From NCBI GenBank assembly GCA_965240325.2, contig OZ251225.1, positions 2,294,001-2,358,000 on the forward strand: 64,000 nucleotides of DNA. The letters are read 5' to 3'. The notes under the pieces were generated by a model. It had not been told where the DNA came from. It saw only the letters and a list, made by a program, of their open reading frames with translations, and ran no database searches. The position numbers were made by a program, and so were the translations under genes. Of this stretch, positions 20,601 to 31,210 are shown in pieces; positions within the stretch are counted from its first letter, which is position 1, and each line of letters opens with the position of its first letter. This stretch comes from Rebecca billardiae RCC1528 (Eukaryota > Haptophyta).

Positions 20601-23600
20601 ACGGCCGCGACCTGCTCTACAACGAGCTCGGCGAGGTCTCGATCCGTCTGTATGACATCGGCACCGTCCGACTTGACGCGGTGGAGCCGGTCGGCGGGCC
20701 GCTGGGCGGCGGCACGCGCGTCACGCTGAGCGGGGAAGGGTTCGGTGGCGAGCTCGCGGGCGACGGACTGTGCTGCACGCTCGACGGCGCGTGCGCCGCG
20801 CCGGCCACGCTGCTGCTCGGCGTGCCGGGCGCGACGACGGTGCGCGCGGCATGCACGCTCCCGCCCGCGGGCGCTCGCGGCGCGGGCGCGCGCGCGCTCG
20901 AGCTCTCGCTCGCCAACGGCGCGCCGGGCACGATGACGAGCGCGGGGTTCCAGTTCGCGTACTACGCGCAGCCGAGCGTCTACTCGGTCTACCCGCGCGA
21001 GGGCCTGCCCCGCGGCGGCCTCGCGGTGACCATCGCGGGCGCGGGCTTCGAGAACCTGCTGAGCGCCGCTAACCTCACGGCGGGCGCGGCCGGGGGCGCG
21101 CTGCGCGTGCGCTTCGGCGAGACGCTGGCGCCCGCGCCGATCAGCGTGGAGGACGAGCGCGTGGTGGTGCGCTCGCCGCTCGGGCTGCCCGAGACGGCTG
21201 TGCCGATCGGCGTCTCGCTCAACGGCCGCGCCTTCGTGCTCGCGGAAGGCGCGCATGCCGCCAACGGCACATTCGCGTATCTGCCGGGCGCGCGCGCGCC
21301 CGCGCTCGCCTCCGCCACCTTCAACGCCGAGGTGACGGCGCTGCGTGTGCAGTTTGACGCGCAGCCGACCGACCGCGCGGGGATGGCGGGCGTCGAGCCG
21401 TGCAGCCTCGTGCTCGACGACCCGACGGTCGCGCGCATCCGCGGCGGCGCCGACGCCGCGCCGGCGTGCTATTGGGCGGACGACACGACCCTAGTCGCAC
21501 TGCTGAACAGCCGGACTGCGATCGCGCCGGGCGACGCGATCGGCCTGCGGGCGGACGTGCTGCGCCCGCGCGGCAGCGGCGTGCCGTGCCCCGACGAGCT
21601 GTGCGCGCGCGGCGCGGTGCAGATCCCACTCGAGGCGGCCGAGGCGTGCGACGGCGGCTGCCCGATCCCGACCGCGCTGCTCGCCGGTCCGAGCACCGTC
21701 TCGGCGTGCCCCGGGCAGACGGTCACGCTCCGCTCGACCGGCTCGGCGGGCGGCGGGATCGTGCCGCTGGCTTACCAGTGGAGCGTGGACACGACCGAGC
21801 TCTCCGCGGCGTCGGCGCTCGCGCTCGCGGAGGAGGTGCAGCGCGCCACCTCGCCGGCGCTCAGCGTCTCGCTCCCGGCCGGAGACCAGTTCAGCTTCGT
21901 GCTGAGGACGCGATCGTTCCTCGGCTTCGAGTCCGCGCGCGCGCGCTTCACCGTGCGCCGCTCGGGCGGGCTCGACCCGGTGGTGAGCGTGCAGGGCCCG
22001 GCGACGCTGAGCGTGCGGCCGGGCGCGGCGACGGTCGTGCAGGCGACGGCGGAGCTCGCGTCGTGCTGGCCGACGGCCGAGCTCTCGCCCGCGATCAACT
22101 TTGGCTGGCGCTTGCTCAGCGCGGCGCCGACCGACGGCTCGGCGGGCGAGGCCGTGCCCGCACCGTTTGGCGCGGCGGCGGGCGTGCGCGCCAAGCTCGA
22201 GCTCGCGCCGTATGCGCTGCGCGCGGGCTACACGTATGAGCTGGAGGCGACGGCGACGATGGCGGCGGACCCGGGGGCAAGCGCGCGCGTGCGCGTGACG
22301 CTGATCGTCGAGTCCCAGCCGGTGCGCGCCGCGATCGCCTCGGGCGACCGCACGCTTTCGATCACCGCCGCCTCGCTCGAGTTCGACGGCACCGGCTCGG
22401 CCGACCTGAACACGGGCGGCGCGGGCGGGCTGGCGTTCCGCTGGGCGGTGGCGCGTGCGGAGGACGGGGCGGCGCTCGAGCTCTCGTCGAGCGGCGCGGT
22501 GCTCGACGCGCCAACGCTCACACTGCCCACCGCCGCGCTGCCCGCGGTCGGCGCGTACGTCGTCTCCCTCTCCGTCGCGAGCGCCGACCTGCGCACCGCC
22601 ACGGCGAGTGTGACGGCCACGCTGGTGAACGACTACGTACCCGCGCTCACGCTCGGCGCCAAGTACGGCGCGGCCAAGTACAACGCGGCGTGGGCGCGGC
22701 CGGAGCGCTCGATCGCGTTCAGCGCCGCGCTCGACGCGCGCGCGCGCGAGCTGCAGGCCTCGGGCAACTTCTCGTTCTCCTTCCGCTGGAGCATGGCCGA
22801 GCTGGTGGGCAGCGCGGCGCAGCCGGCGCGCGGCGCGGACGGGTCGCTCCTCGACGTCGCGGACGCGCGCGTCACCACCACGGGCGACGCCAAGCCGTCG
22901 CTTGTCTTCCGATCGGGCGTGCTCGCGCCGGGCGCGTCGTATGTGCTTCGGCTCGAGGTCGTGGGCGGCGGCCAGCCGGCCACGGCGCAGCTCGGCCTCG
23001 AGATGAACCGCAGCCCGTTCGGCGGCGTGCTCACGGTCTCGCCGCCCGAGGCGGTCGTCTTCACCGCGTTCGCGCTCGGCGCGTCGGGCTGGACCGACGA
23101 CGACGCGGACGACCTGCCGCTGCGCTACCAGTTTGGCTACGTCGCGCCCGGCTCGGCGCTCGAGCAGCGTGTGACGAGCACGCCCGTGCTCGAGCAGAGC
23201 GCCAGCGTGGTGCTGCCGCAGGGCGCGCTCAACGCGACGGTGGTGGTGATCGATCAGTTCGAGGGCGGCGCGCGCGCGCTCCGGCCGGTGCTGGTGCTGC
23301 CGCAGCCCTCGCAGAACGCCTCGGCCGCGACCGCGCGGCGCGTGCTGCAGGATGCGGCGACCGCGATCGGCACGGCAGATGTGGACTCAGCGGTGCAGCT
23401 CGTCGTCGCGGTCGCCGACGCCACCGTCGGCGCCATCGCGAGCGCGGACGGCGCGGCGGCCGCCTCGGTCGTCGGCGCGCTGCTGGGCGTGACGCTCGCC
23501 GCGCTCAACGGCACGCTGGACGCGGGCGGGCGAGCGGGTGTCTCGAACGCTCTGCGCACCGTGCTGGCGGTCCCTGAAGCGCTTGACGCGGTCGCGCAGA

Positions 23601-26600
23601 CGGGCGGGCTGCTCCAGCTCGCCAGCCTCGTGCAGGGCGCGTCCGGCTCGAGCGGGCTCGACGACACCACCGCCTCGAACTGCCTCGAGGGCGTCAACTC
23701 TGTCCTCAGCGCCATGGCCCTGCCCAACGGCACGAGTGCCGCGCGCCGCCGCCGCCGCCGCCTATCCTCCGACGGCGCCGGCGCCGGCGCCGACGGCGGC
23801 GCCGCCGCCGACGACACGGCGGATGTTGCCATCGCTCAGACGACGGCCGGGCTCGCCAGCGGGCTGATGGTCGGCGTGCTCCCGGGCGAGTCGGTGCGCG
23901 AGCTGAGCAGCGCGCTCGTCAACGTGAGCGCGCAGCGATCCTTTGCGGACGAGGTGGCCAACTCGACGATCAGCGGGCCCGGCGGGACCGGCTCGGTATC
24001 GCTGCCCTCGTCTGTGTTCGGCGGCGCCGCGGGCGCGCGGGGCGGCGGCGCGCTCGACGCCGGCGTGGACGTGCAGCTCATCTCGCTACAGACCAACGTG
24101 CACGCGGAGCCCGGTGCTGCCAGCGGCGACGAGGGCGGCGCGGCCAGCTCGACGCCGGCGCGCCGCAGGCGGGCCGATGAGGGCGGAGGCGTGGCGCTCG
24201 GCGCGCAGCTCGGCTTGGAGTCGGCGGTTGTGAGTGTCAGGCTGGTGCCGGCAGAGCAGGCGGAGCCGCTGCAGATCCGCGGGCTGGACGAGCCCATCGA
24301 GATCGCGATCCCGCTATCGGGGGGCCTCACGCGCGGCGGCGCGGCGTGCGCCGCCGACGCCGAGTGCGGCGCGCCGGGCGGCCGCTGCAACGCGGCCGTT
24401 GCCGCGTGCAAGTGCGCACCAGGCTTCTCGGGCGCGCGGTGCGACGAGGCGGCCGTGTGCCACTTCTGGTGCGCGCCCGCCGCGGCGCGCGGCGCCCGAA
24501 GCGCGCGCCGCCTCCGAGGGCGCGCCGCAGCGCGCACACGGGATGGCCGTGTGCGACGGCCGCAGCGCGCGCCGCCGCGCTCACGGCCCGCGCTGCCCGC
24601 CGCGCGCCCGTGGCCGCCCGCGCGCAGGAACGAGACGAGCCAGCGCTGGTCCACCGACGGCTGCGAGACGCTCATCAGCGAGCGCACCGGCGAGCTCGTC
24701 TGCGCGTGCGACCATCTCACCGGTGCGCGCGCGATGCTGCGCGCGCGCTCGCGCGCCCGCGGTCCAGCGCGCGCGGCCCGCGGCGCGGCGCGTGCGCACG
24801 TGACGCACCATGCTCCGACTCGGCGCGCACGCGGCCGTCCGCGCAGACTTCGCCGCCGTCGGCGTCGCGGCGAGCTCGCTCGCCGCGGGCGAGGACGCGG
24901 GCACGGTCAGTGTGAACGCGCCCGTCGACGCGAACGACGAGCAGCTGCGCGCCGCCGCCGACTCGGGTGGCGCGGCCGCGGTCGCGGAGGTGGTCGCGCA
25001 GCGGGTCGCCGATAACCTGTGGGGGGTCGGCTGCGTGTGCGGCCTGGTCGGCGTGTACTCGATCCTCTTCGCACTCGCGCACCGCATCGACCGGCACGTG
25101 GAGACCGCGCCGGGCGTCCCGGCGTGGAAGCAGCGCGCCGCGAGCTCGCGCCTCTGGATGTTCGCCAGCTCGATGATTGAGAAGTCGACGCTGAGCGCGT
25201 GGCTGGTGCGAATGCCGGGCGAGCCAATCACGGCCAAGGAGAAGCTGACGGTTCAGGGAAACGTCCTCTTCATGGAGCTGCTCGTGATGGCGCTCTTCCT
25301 CGGGCAGGGCGCGAACCAGGGCGCCGCGCAGGTGCTCGTCGCGGTCGCGGTCGGGCTCGCTGTCGGCTTCCCGTACGAGACGCTCTTCCTCGAGCGGCTG
25401 TGGATGTGGGCTGCCAAACGCAGCAGCCTGCTCGACGAGAGCCACGAAACAAAGCGCGGGCTCGAGCCGCGGCGCCGCGTGAAGCGGCTGAGCGAGCGCC
25501 GCGCGAGCGTCGGCGCGGGGGCCGAGGGCGGCGCGGCCGCGCGCTCGGGCGGGCAGCTGGGCGGGAGGAACGGCGCGCCCGCGCCGCCGCCGCCGCCCGC
25601 GCGCCCGGCCGGCGGGACGGTGCCGGTCCACGCGCCGCCGCTCGAGCGCGTTCGCAGCATGGAGCAGGGCGAGGCCTCGAAGCACCGGCCGAGCCGGCCG
25701 CCGCCGCCCGGCCGCGGGCTCACGCGCAGCGCGTCGGCGCTGAGCCTGCAGACGCGCGGGCTCACGCGCAGCATGACCCGCAGCCTCTCCACCGTGGCGG
25801 TGGGCAAGGTGGACCTTTCGCGCTCGCCCGTGCGGTACGTACGCCCGGTCGCGGTCAGGGTGGTCGACCCGCCGCCGAGCGACGCGCCGCCGGACGGCTC
25901 GGCAACTCTGATGGCTGCCGCGGCGAGCGCGCTCGCCACCCGGCCGGACTTCTCCGTCACGATGCCCGAGCAGGCGCTCCTCGCCATCCAGACTGAGCAC
26001 GGGCTGCTCGTGGGGTTCTTCGTCACTGGCGTCGTGCGCAGCGAGGCGAAGGCTGCGCTGCCGGTGACCAACCGGCCTTCGATTCTGGCGGAGCTGTTCG
26101 GTGGGCGGCTGCGGCCGGACTTCCACCAGGAGGCGCTGGTCGAGGAGCACATCGTGCTGGCAGAGGCGGTGCACCAGCTCCCGGACGTGCGCTTCGTGCA
26201 GGCCGAGGTCGTGTACCGCGCCGAGCCGCGCTCGCACGAGGACGTGCTCGAGACGTATGACGTCAACATCAGAGAAGACAGGCGTGAGCTCGTCAAGATG
26301 GTCACGGCGTCGTACGTGCGCTCGCCGTTCGCCGACGGCCACGCGATCGAGGTGGACGAGGTGGTGGCGGAGCCGAACGTCGCCACCCGCGAGGCGCTCG
26401 CCGCGTACCACAGTGCCGCGCAACACCGCGACCGCGGCGTGCACGCCGCCGCCGCCGGCAGGCGGCAAGACCCGACGTCATCCGACGTGCTCGCGCGCGT
26501 GCGGCTGACGCTGTTCGAGCTGCAGGCCGCGACGTGGTGGGCGAACAAGCCCAAGCCGTGGAAGAGGAGGCTCGTGTGGGCGCTCAACGTCGTGCTGATG

Positions 26601-26900
26601 GCGGTGCTCGCCCTCATCCTCCTCATGTTCACGCTCTTCGGCACGGCGTCCGCAGAGGTGAGCATCCGCGACCCTGCGCTGTGGCGCGACGAGATCATGG
26701 TCGCGTGGGGGTACGAGCTGGTGTTCAAGGTGCTCGTGCTCGAGCCGGTGATGACGCTGCTCACGCTGCTGTTCGACATGCTGCTCAGCGCGCTGCCCGA
26801 GGCGTGGCGCGACTGGGCGTTCGAGGTGTTCATCGAGCCCCTCGTCTACAGATTGCGCAGCCTCGGCGGGGTGTGCGAGGTCCTCTTCGGTGCAGGCTAG
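14687..26900 (+). CDS. Giant adhesion/PKD1-like receptor: SPPP stalk, IPT/TIG and REJ-like regions, GPS motif, multi-pass C-terminus
   Basis: Exons 14687-24468, 24628-24722 and 24847-26900 join in frame to 3976 residues. In order, it has a weak signal-like start (AVVTLLALADHAAAG), a ~170-residue globular ectodomain, a ~1300-residue Ser-Pro-Pro-Pro stalk, a CTEGAALNFDPTATFNDGSC motif, a second short Pro tract, IPT/TIG Ig-like repeats (about residues 1680-2210), PKD/REJ-like sequence, an EGF-like stretch (CNAAVAACKCAPGFSGARC), then a GPS motif built across two introns: CHFWNETSQRWSTDGCETLI, later CACDHLTDFAAV. The GPS HLT is the usual autoproteolysis site in adhesion GPCRs and polycystin-1 proteins. 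About five hydrophobic segments follow (residues ~3347-3950). No PLAT domain is seen. The true start is uncertain: the frame is open upstream with ATGs at 14411 and 14441. Likely a cell-surface or wall-contact receptor. Confidence 0.8.
15240..19140 (+). repeat. Coding (SPPP)n tract, about 3.9 kb
   Basis: About 320 near-perfect 12-bp units encode Ser-Pro-Pro-Pro with synonymous variation (AGC/TCG/TCA; CCG/CCA/CCC). Longer higher-order blocks recur, for example near 15720-15960 and 16250-16500, showing expansion by unequal exchange. Such tracts are typical of hydroxyproline-rich extracellular stalks, as in pherophorins. A second short Pro tract lies at about 19523-19700. Confidence 0.97.
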
Positions 26901-27205
26901 CTGCCCCGCGGCCCCGCGGCCCGGCGGCCCCGCGTGTGTTGCAATATATGACACGTATCGCGCATATATGCATATGTCGATCAATATCGTCAGCTGATGA
27001 CTACTGACGACGAAAACGACAGCAGCGCGTTCAGCGCGGCCTAGCATCGCACGCCGTACGATGACATATCGCAGCAGCAGTACGTAGATGACGTCACTGG
27101 CACCATGCGCTAGACGACGACGCGACAACGTCACTCAGCAGTGACGTGACGACCACTCACGTCGTCTGCTCGTCGTGCTCATTAGTGCGCCGCCGGAACG
27201 CTGCG

Positions 27206-28663
27206 CTAGCTGAGCAGCTCGTGATGATGACGATGATCACGATGATGATGATGATCGTCATCATCACGGTGATGACCGCAGCGCCACCGTGCACACACCG
27301 CCGCCTGACGACGCTCGTCGTCATCAGCGTGGACAGACAGCCGCAACCCCAGCTCGGAGCACGCGATCGATGCCGCCTGCAGAAGCACGAGCTCAAAGGC
27401 GAGCACCACCGGAGAGCCCGCCATCATCGCCTGAGAGGTGGCCCCCAACGCATCGTACATCACGCCAAGGGCATACACGGCGGCCGAGGACACCAGCTGT
27501 TGGCACGCGAACGCGAGGCCCACCGCCGTCGCGGCGAGCGACGGGTGGCGCTGGACGATGAAGCCCTGCGTCTGCACCGCCACTATGCCCCGGGCGATCT
27601 GCGCCAAGGTCAGGAGCGAGGCGAGCGGCACCCATGAGATGCCGCGCGCGTCCGAGAGCCCATACAGAAGCGCAGCCGACGCGTAGGCCACCAAGGCCGC
27701 TGCGAGCCCCGGGCGCTGCGTGCCGTGCTGCCCGAGCGCTGGCACGCGTGCGACCGCCGGGGACAGCTTGGCGCCGCCTGCCGTGCCGACCATGCACACG
27801 GCCATGAGCAGCGAGTAGGTGTGCACGTGGACGCCGAAGAAGCCCAGAAAGGCGTAGGCTGAGCCCGTGGCGAACACAAAGAGCGTGGCCACCTGCACCG
27901 CAGCCGTGAAGACGGTGGCGAGCAGAGCGCCGTCGGTCAGGAGAGTGCGAAAGGCCTTGCCTGCGCCCCCGGGGCCGGGGTCACCGTCATCTGCGGAGGG
28001 CGCAGTCGCGCCGGCCGCGGGGCGCAGCGCACGGCCGAGGGTCCAGGCGCACAGCGCAGCCGTGACCACCCCCATTGCGGCCAGCGCGGCGACGCACGCC
28101 TGCCAGCCGAACGCAGCTTGCAGCTGCGCACCCACCGAGGGCGCGGCCATCGCTCCGAGCTGGCGCAGGGAGAGCATGCTCCCCAGTGCGCGCTGGCGGA
28201 CGATCTCGTCCTTGTACAGGTCGGGCATCAGCGCGAAGCTGGCGATGCCCATGACAGCGGAGCCAGCGCCAAGCCCGACGCAGAGAGCGTGTAGTTGCCA
28301 GAGGGACGTGGTGACGGCCGTGGTGGCGGCGGCCGCAGTGACGTAGAGCAGCAGGGCGCCCGTGAGCACGTGTCCGCGCCCAAACGCATCCGTCAGGAAG
28401 CCGGCGGGCAGAGCACACGTCGCCGAGCCGATCTGCATCAGGCTCACCGTCGCCTGGGCGGCCGCGATCGTGCACGAGAAGTGTGCCGCGATGGCCGGGA
28501 GCGCCGGGGCGAGCAGCTCGACTGAGACGGGCGGCATCGTGTTGAGCATGGCGAGCGCGATGATCTCCGCGAGCGTCTCGTGTCTCGGGCTGCCCGGATG
28601 CGACAATGGCGGCTCTTCCGGCTCAGCCGCCGCCGGGCCCGCGTCAGGAGGGTCGCTCGCCAT
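27206..28663 (-). CDS. Major facilitator superfamily transporter
   Basis: A single exon of 485 residues from ATG at 28663. After a ~35-residue cytosolic leader there are about twelve hydrophobic segments. The first loop carries GFLTDAFGRGHVLTG, the MFS loop-2 signature (G-x-L-x-D-x-x-G-R-x). The layout resembles the Bcr/CflA drug-resistance type of proton-driven exporter, and ALPAIAAHF in the first segment region fits that subgroup. The substrate cannot be told. The C-terminus is odd: the last ~15 residues are an Asp/His run encoded by a trinucleotide repeat and are probably not functional. It converges with the receptor gene and its 3' end is 306 bp away. The 28664-29108 upstream gap shows no gene. 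Confidence 0.85.
   Translation of the reverse strand: MASDPPDAGPAAAEPEEPPLSHPGSPRHETLAEIIALAMLNTMPPVSVELLAPALPAIAAHFSCTIAAAQATVSLMQIGSATCALPAGFLTDAFGRGHVLTGALLLYVTAAAATTAVTTSLWQLHALCVGLGAGSAVMGIASFALMPDLYKDEIVRQRALGSMLSLRQLGAMAAPSVGAQLQAAFGWQACVAALAAMGVVTAALCAWTLGRALRPAAGATAPSADDGDPGPGGAGKAFRTLLTDGALLATVFTAAVQVATLFVFATGSAYAFLGFFGVHVHTYSLLMAVCMVGTAGGAKLSPAVARVPALGQHGTQRPGLAAALVAYASAALLYGLSDARGISWVPLASLLTLAQIARGIVAVQTQGFIVQRHPSLAATAVGLAFACQQLVSSAAVYALGVMYDALGATSQAMMAGSPVVLAFELVLLQAASIACSELGLRLSVHADDDERRQAAVCARWRCGHHRDDDDHHHHRDHRHHHELLS
27222..27276. repeat. Imperfect (GAT/ATC)n trinucleotide repeat inside the MFS gene
   Basis: Runs of GATGATGAT and CATCATCAC encode the Asp/His-rich tail of the MFS transporter on the minus strand. 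Length variation here would change only the extreme C-terminus. Confidence 0.85.
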
Positions 28664-29108
28664 TCAGGCCGGCCGCACGGAGCGCGCTTCCACGTGCTTC
28701 TGCATGCGCTGGAGATTCGTCAACGAACTGTCATTCGCAGCTGTCATTGGAATTTGGGTCGTTACAAAGGCCCGTGGCTGAGGTCGTGATCGGACGATGT
28801 GCTCGCGCTGATCAAGCCCCAGCTCGACGGTAATGTCATAGTATCCGATTTAACATATTTTCAGAGCTGACGACTGCTATGCATGTGCTACTTCCACTGC
28901 ATCATTATAACGATGAATGCATCATGTAGAGTCAAATCTGATGATTTGGCGCCAGGTCCCCGAAGCCGTGAGGCGCCGTCAAAAATAAGCGCGCATGTTA
29001 GTGACGTCGGAGCTGAGTGAGCTGACGACTGCGGCCGGCAAATCCGCATGAGCGTGGCAGCGCCGCCCGGCGGCGCGCAGTGCGGCCCGCGCTCGCGGGC
29101 TCGCCGGT

Positions 29109-31103
29109 TCAGTGTGGCGACGAGGACAATGCGTCCGCGCTCGGCTGCGGCGTGTCTGAAGCTCGCCTCGAGCCGACAGCGGAGCCGCCCTCGGGCGTGT
29201 GGATGGCCGACGCGGCCGACGAGCCGGACGGCGTGACCGCGAGCTTGATCTCCGACTCGAGCACCTCGTGCGCGAGGACCCAGTCGCGCACCTGGTCGTG
29301 CTCGGTGAAGCCCATCCCGCCGCCGTGCTGCAGGCGCACCACCTTGATCCCGAGCGAGCGGATGTCCGCGGCGCTCTCGTCGTCGTCGTCCACGGCGATC
29401 ACGTCATACGGCGGCAGCTCTCGCTTCTCGAGCAGCTTGTGCTGGATGATCGCGCGCTTCGAGTCGCCGTACTTTTGCAGCTCGTCGTGCCCGTACACCC
29501 ACCGGAAGAGCTTGCGCAGCCCGGCGGCGTGCAGCGCGTCCTTCACCAGCCGCGCCGAGTTGTGCGAGACGATTGCCAGCCACACCTCGCGCTCCTTGAG
29601 CCACTGCAGGAACTCGATCAGCTGCGCGCAGCGCACGGGGCCTCCGAAGACGGAGGCGCGCGCGTCCTCCGGCAGGAAGCCGACCTCGTTCGTCGCGAGC
29701 ACCTGGTCGAAGTCGAAGATGGCGAGCAGCTGCGTGCCCACGCGCTTCATCGTGCGCGCCTCGCCGCTCACCCGCGTGGAGCGCGGCCGCAGCTCGCCGC
29801 TCGAGCGCGGGCTCCTGTCGACTGGCGGCGTGAGCATGCCGGGCTGAAAGTGGGTCGGGCTGAGCATCGCGTCGAGCGACGCGCGCGTGCCGAGCGCGTG
29901 CGGCCCGCCCTCGGACGAGCGCTTGAACGAGCCCGAGGGCGAGGCGTCCCGCGCGCTCTTGAACGACGAGCCCGTCGCCGGTGGGTCGTCGTCGTCCCCG
30001 GCGACGATCGTGAGCTCGATGCGCGGCGACGAGGGCTGCGCCGGCTGCGACGAGCCGAGCGCCCGCGCCGGGAGCGGGCCGGCGTTTGGATTCACGGTGA
30101 GCGACGGCGCCGGCGGCATCTGGTGCGACCTGGGCAGCGCGCCCACGCTCTGGTGCCGGTTGAGCGAGCCCGGGCCAATCGCGGCTTTCGCCGAGGGCAC
30201 CGAGGCGCGCTTGGGCTTCGGAGCCGGGCCGATCTCCGTGCTCTCCGCGGTCGCGCCGCGGTCGCCGCCGGCATCGTGCGCGCGCTCAGCGCCCAGCAGC
30301 GCGCACAGCCGCTCATCCGAGCGATCCGCTGTGCTGCGCTCACCGCCGGGCCCACGCGCGCCGGCCTCGCTCGCTCCGCCGGCCGCGCGCGCGCGCTCGG
30401 CACCGACGGCCCACAGGCGCTGCGGCGATCGAGGCGGTGTGCCGCGGTCACCGCCGGCCTCATGCACGCCGCCAGCCTCGCTCGCACCGCCGGCCGCGCG
30501 CGCGCGCTCGGCGCCCGCCGCCCACAGGCGCTGCGGCGATCGAGGCGGTGTGCCGTGGTCACCGCCGGCCTCACGCGCAGCGACAGCCTCCCTCGCACCG
30601 CCGGCCGCGCGTGCGCGCTCGGCGCCCGCCGCCCACAGGCGCTGGGGCGAGCGATCCGACGACGGCTTCGAGGCCGGCGGTGGGGCGGTGGCAAATGACG
30701 CCGGAGAGGGAGCCACCCGCTTGCTGTTGACGCCTGCGCTGTGCAGGGCGCCTAGGCGAGCGGCCACTGTGCCTGGAGGCGGCGGCGCTGCCACCGGCGT
30801 GGGAGCTGCGGCTGCAGCTTCGGCTTTGCCGTCCGGCGGCTGCTTGTGCGCGAGCGACGGCCGCGGAGATGTTGATGGGGGTGTCTCAATCGACGCCGAG
30901 CCGCCAAACGCGCTCACGCGATCGGCCACGCTCAGCCGCGGAGCAGGCTTCGCGGGTTCCTCCGGAGGCGGCGCGCGGGGCGATTCGTACCCGCTCCCTG
31001 ATGCCGCCTTTGTCGGCGTGCTGCGCTTGGCGTCCAGCCCGCTCTGCGCGAGCCGCTCAATGGCTGCTGCGACGTTTGACGATGCAGACTCGACCTTCGC
31101 CAT
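29109..31103 (-). CDS. HAD-superfamily phosphatase with long disordered N-terminus
   Basis: A single exon of 664 residues. The ATG at 31103 (MAKVES) is the first ATG in frame; sequence farther upstream belongs to the palindromic intergenic region. The first ~450 residues are low-complexity Ser/Pro/Ala/Arg with tandem 37-residue repeats. The C-terminal domain (about residues 455-610) carries the four HAD motifs: AIFDFDQVLATNE (nucleophile Asp and Asp+2), AIVSHNS (motif II), YGDSKRAIIQHK (motif III Lys) and VIAVDDDDESAADI (motif IV acidic). It should be a Mg-dependent hydrolase, probably of small phosphate esters or phosphoproteins; the short insert suggests an MDP-1-like or FCP1-like subtype, but I cannot choose. 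It is divergent from ATG7. Confidence 0.78.
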   Translation of the reverse strand: MAKVESASSNVAAAIERLAQSGLDAKRSTPTKAASGSGYESPRAPPPEEPAKPAPRLSVADRVSAFGGSASIETPPSTSPRPSLAHKQPPDGKAEAAAAAPTPVAAPPPPGTVAARLGALHSAGVNSKRVAPSPASFATAPPPASKPSSDRSPQRLWAAGAERARAAGGAREAVAAREAGGDHGTPPRSPQRLWAAGAERARAAGGASEAGGVHEAGGDRGTPPRSPQRLWAVGAERARAAGGASEAGARGPGGERSTADRSDERLCALLGAERAHDAGGDRGATAESTEIGPAPKPKRASVPSAKAAIGPGSLNRHQSVGALPRSHQMPPAPSLTVNPNAGPLPARALGSSQPAQPSSPRIELTIVAGDDDDPPATGSSFKSARDASPSGSFKRSSEGGPHALGTRASLDAMLSPTHFQPGMLTPPVDRSPRSSGELRPRSTRVSGEARTMKRVGTQLLAIFDFDQVLATNEVGFLPEDARASVFGGPVRCAQLIEFLQWLKEREVWLAIVSHNSARLVKDALHAAGLRKLFRWVYGHDELQKYGDSKRAIIQHKLLEKRELPPYDVIAVDDDDESAADIRSLGIKVVRLQHGGGMGFTEHDQVRDWVLAHEVLESEIKLAVTPSGSSAASAIHTPEGGSAVGSRRASDTPQPSADALSSSPH
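30300..30655. repeat. Coding tandem repeat, period 111 bp
   Basis: CCCACAGGCG recurs at 30410, 30521 and 30632, with near-identical DNA between and a more diverged copy before. Each unit encodes 37 residues (SPQRLWAAGAERARAAGGA and so on) in the N-terminal part of the HAD protein. Confidence 0.9.
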
Positions 31104-31210
31104 GGGCACGCGTGGAGCGCGGTGGCGAGCACGCGAGCGGGCGCAAGGGGTGCCTTCTCGCCGAGGGCTGATGGGCTGCGGTGGGCGAGTTCTCGCGCGG
31201 GTGGCTTCAC

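Noticed and set aside
28940-28955. E2F-like TTTGGCGCC upstream of the MFS gene, with similar motifs near 4065 and 46674
   Set aside because: They are partial matches, and only the 54962 site is a full palindrome at a promoter of a replication gene.
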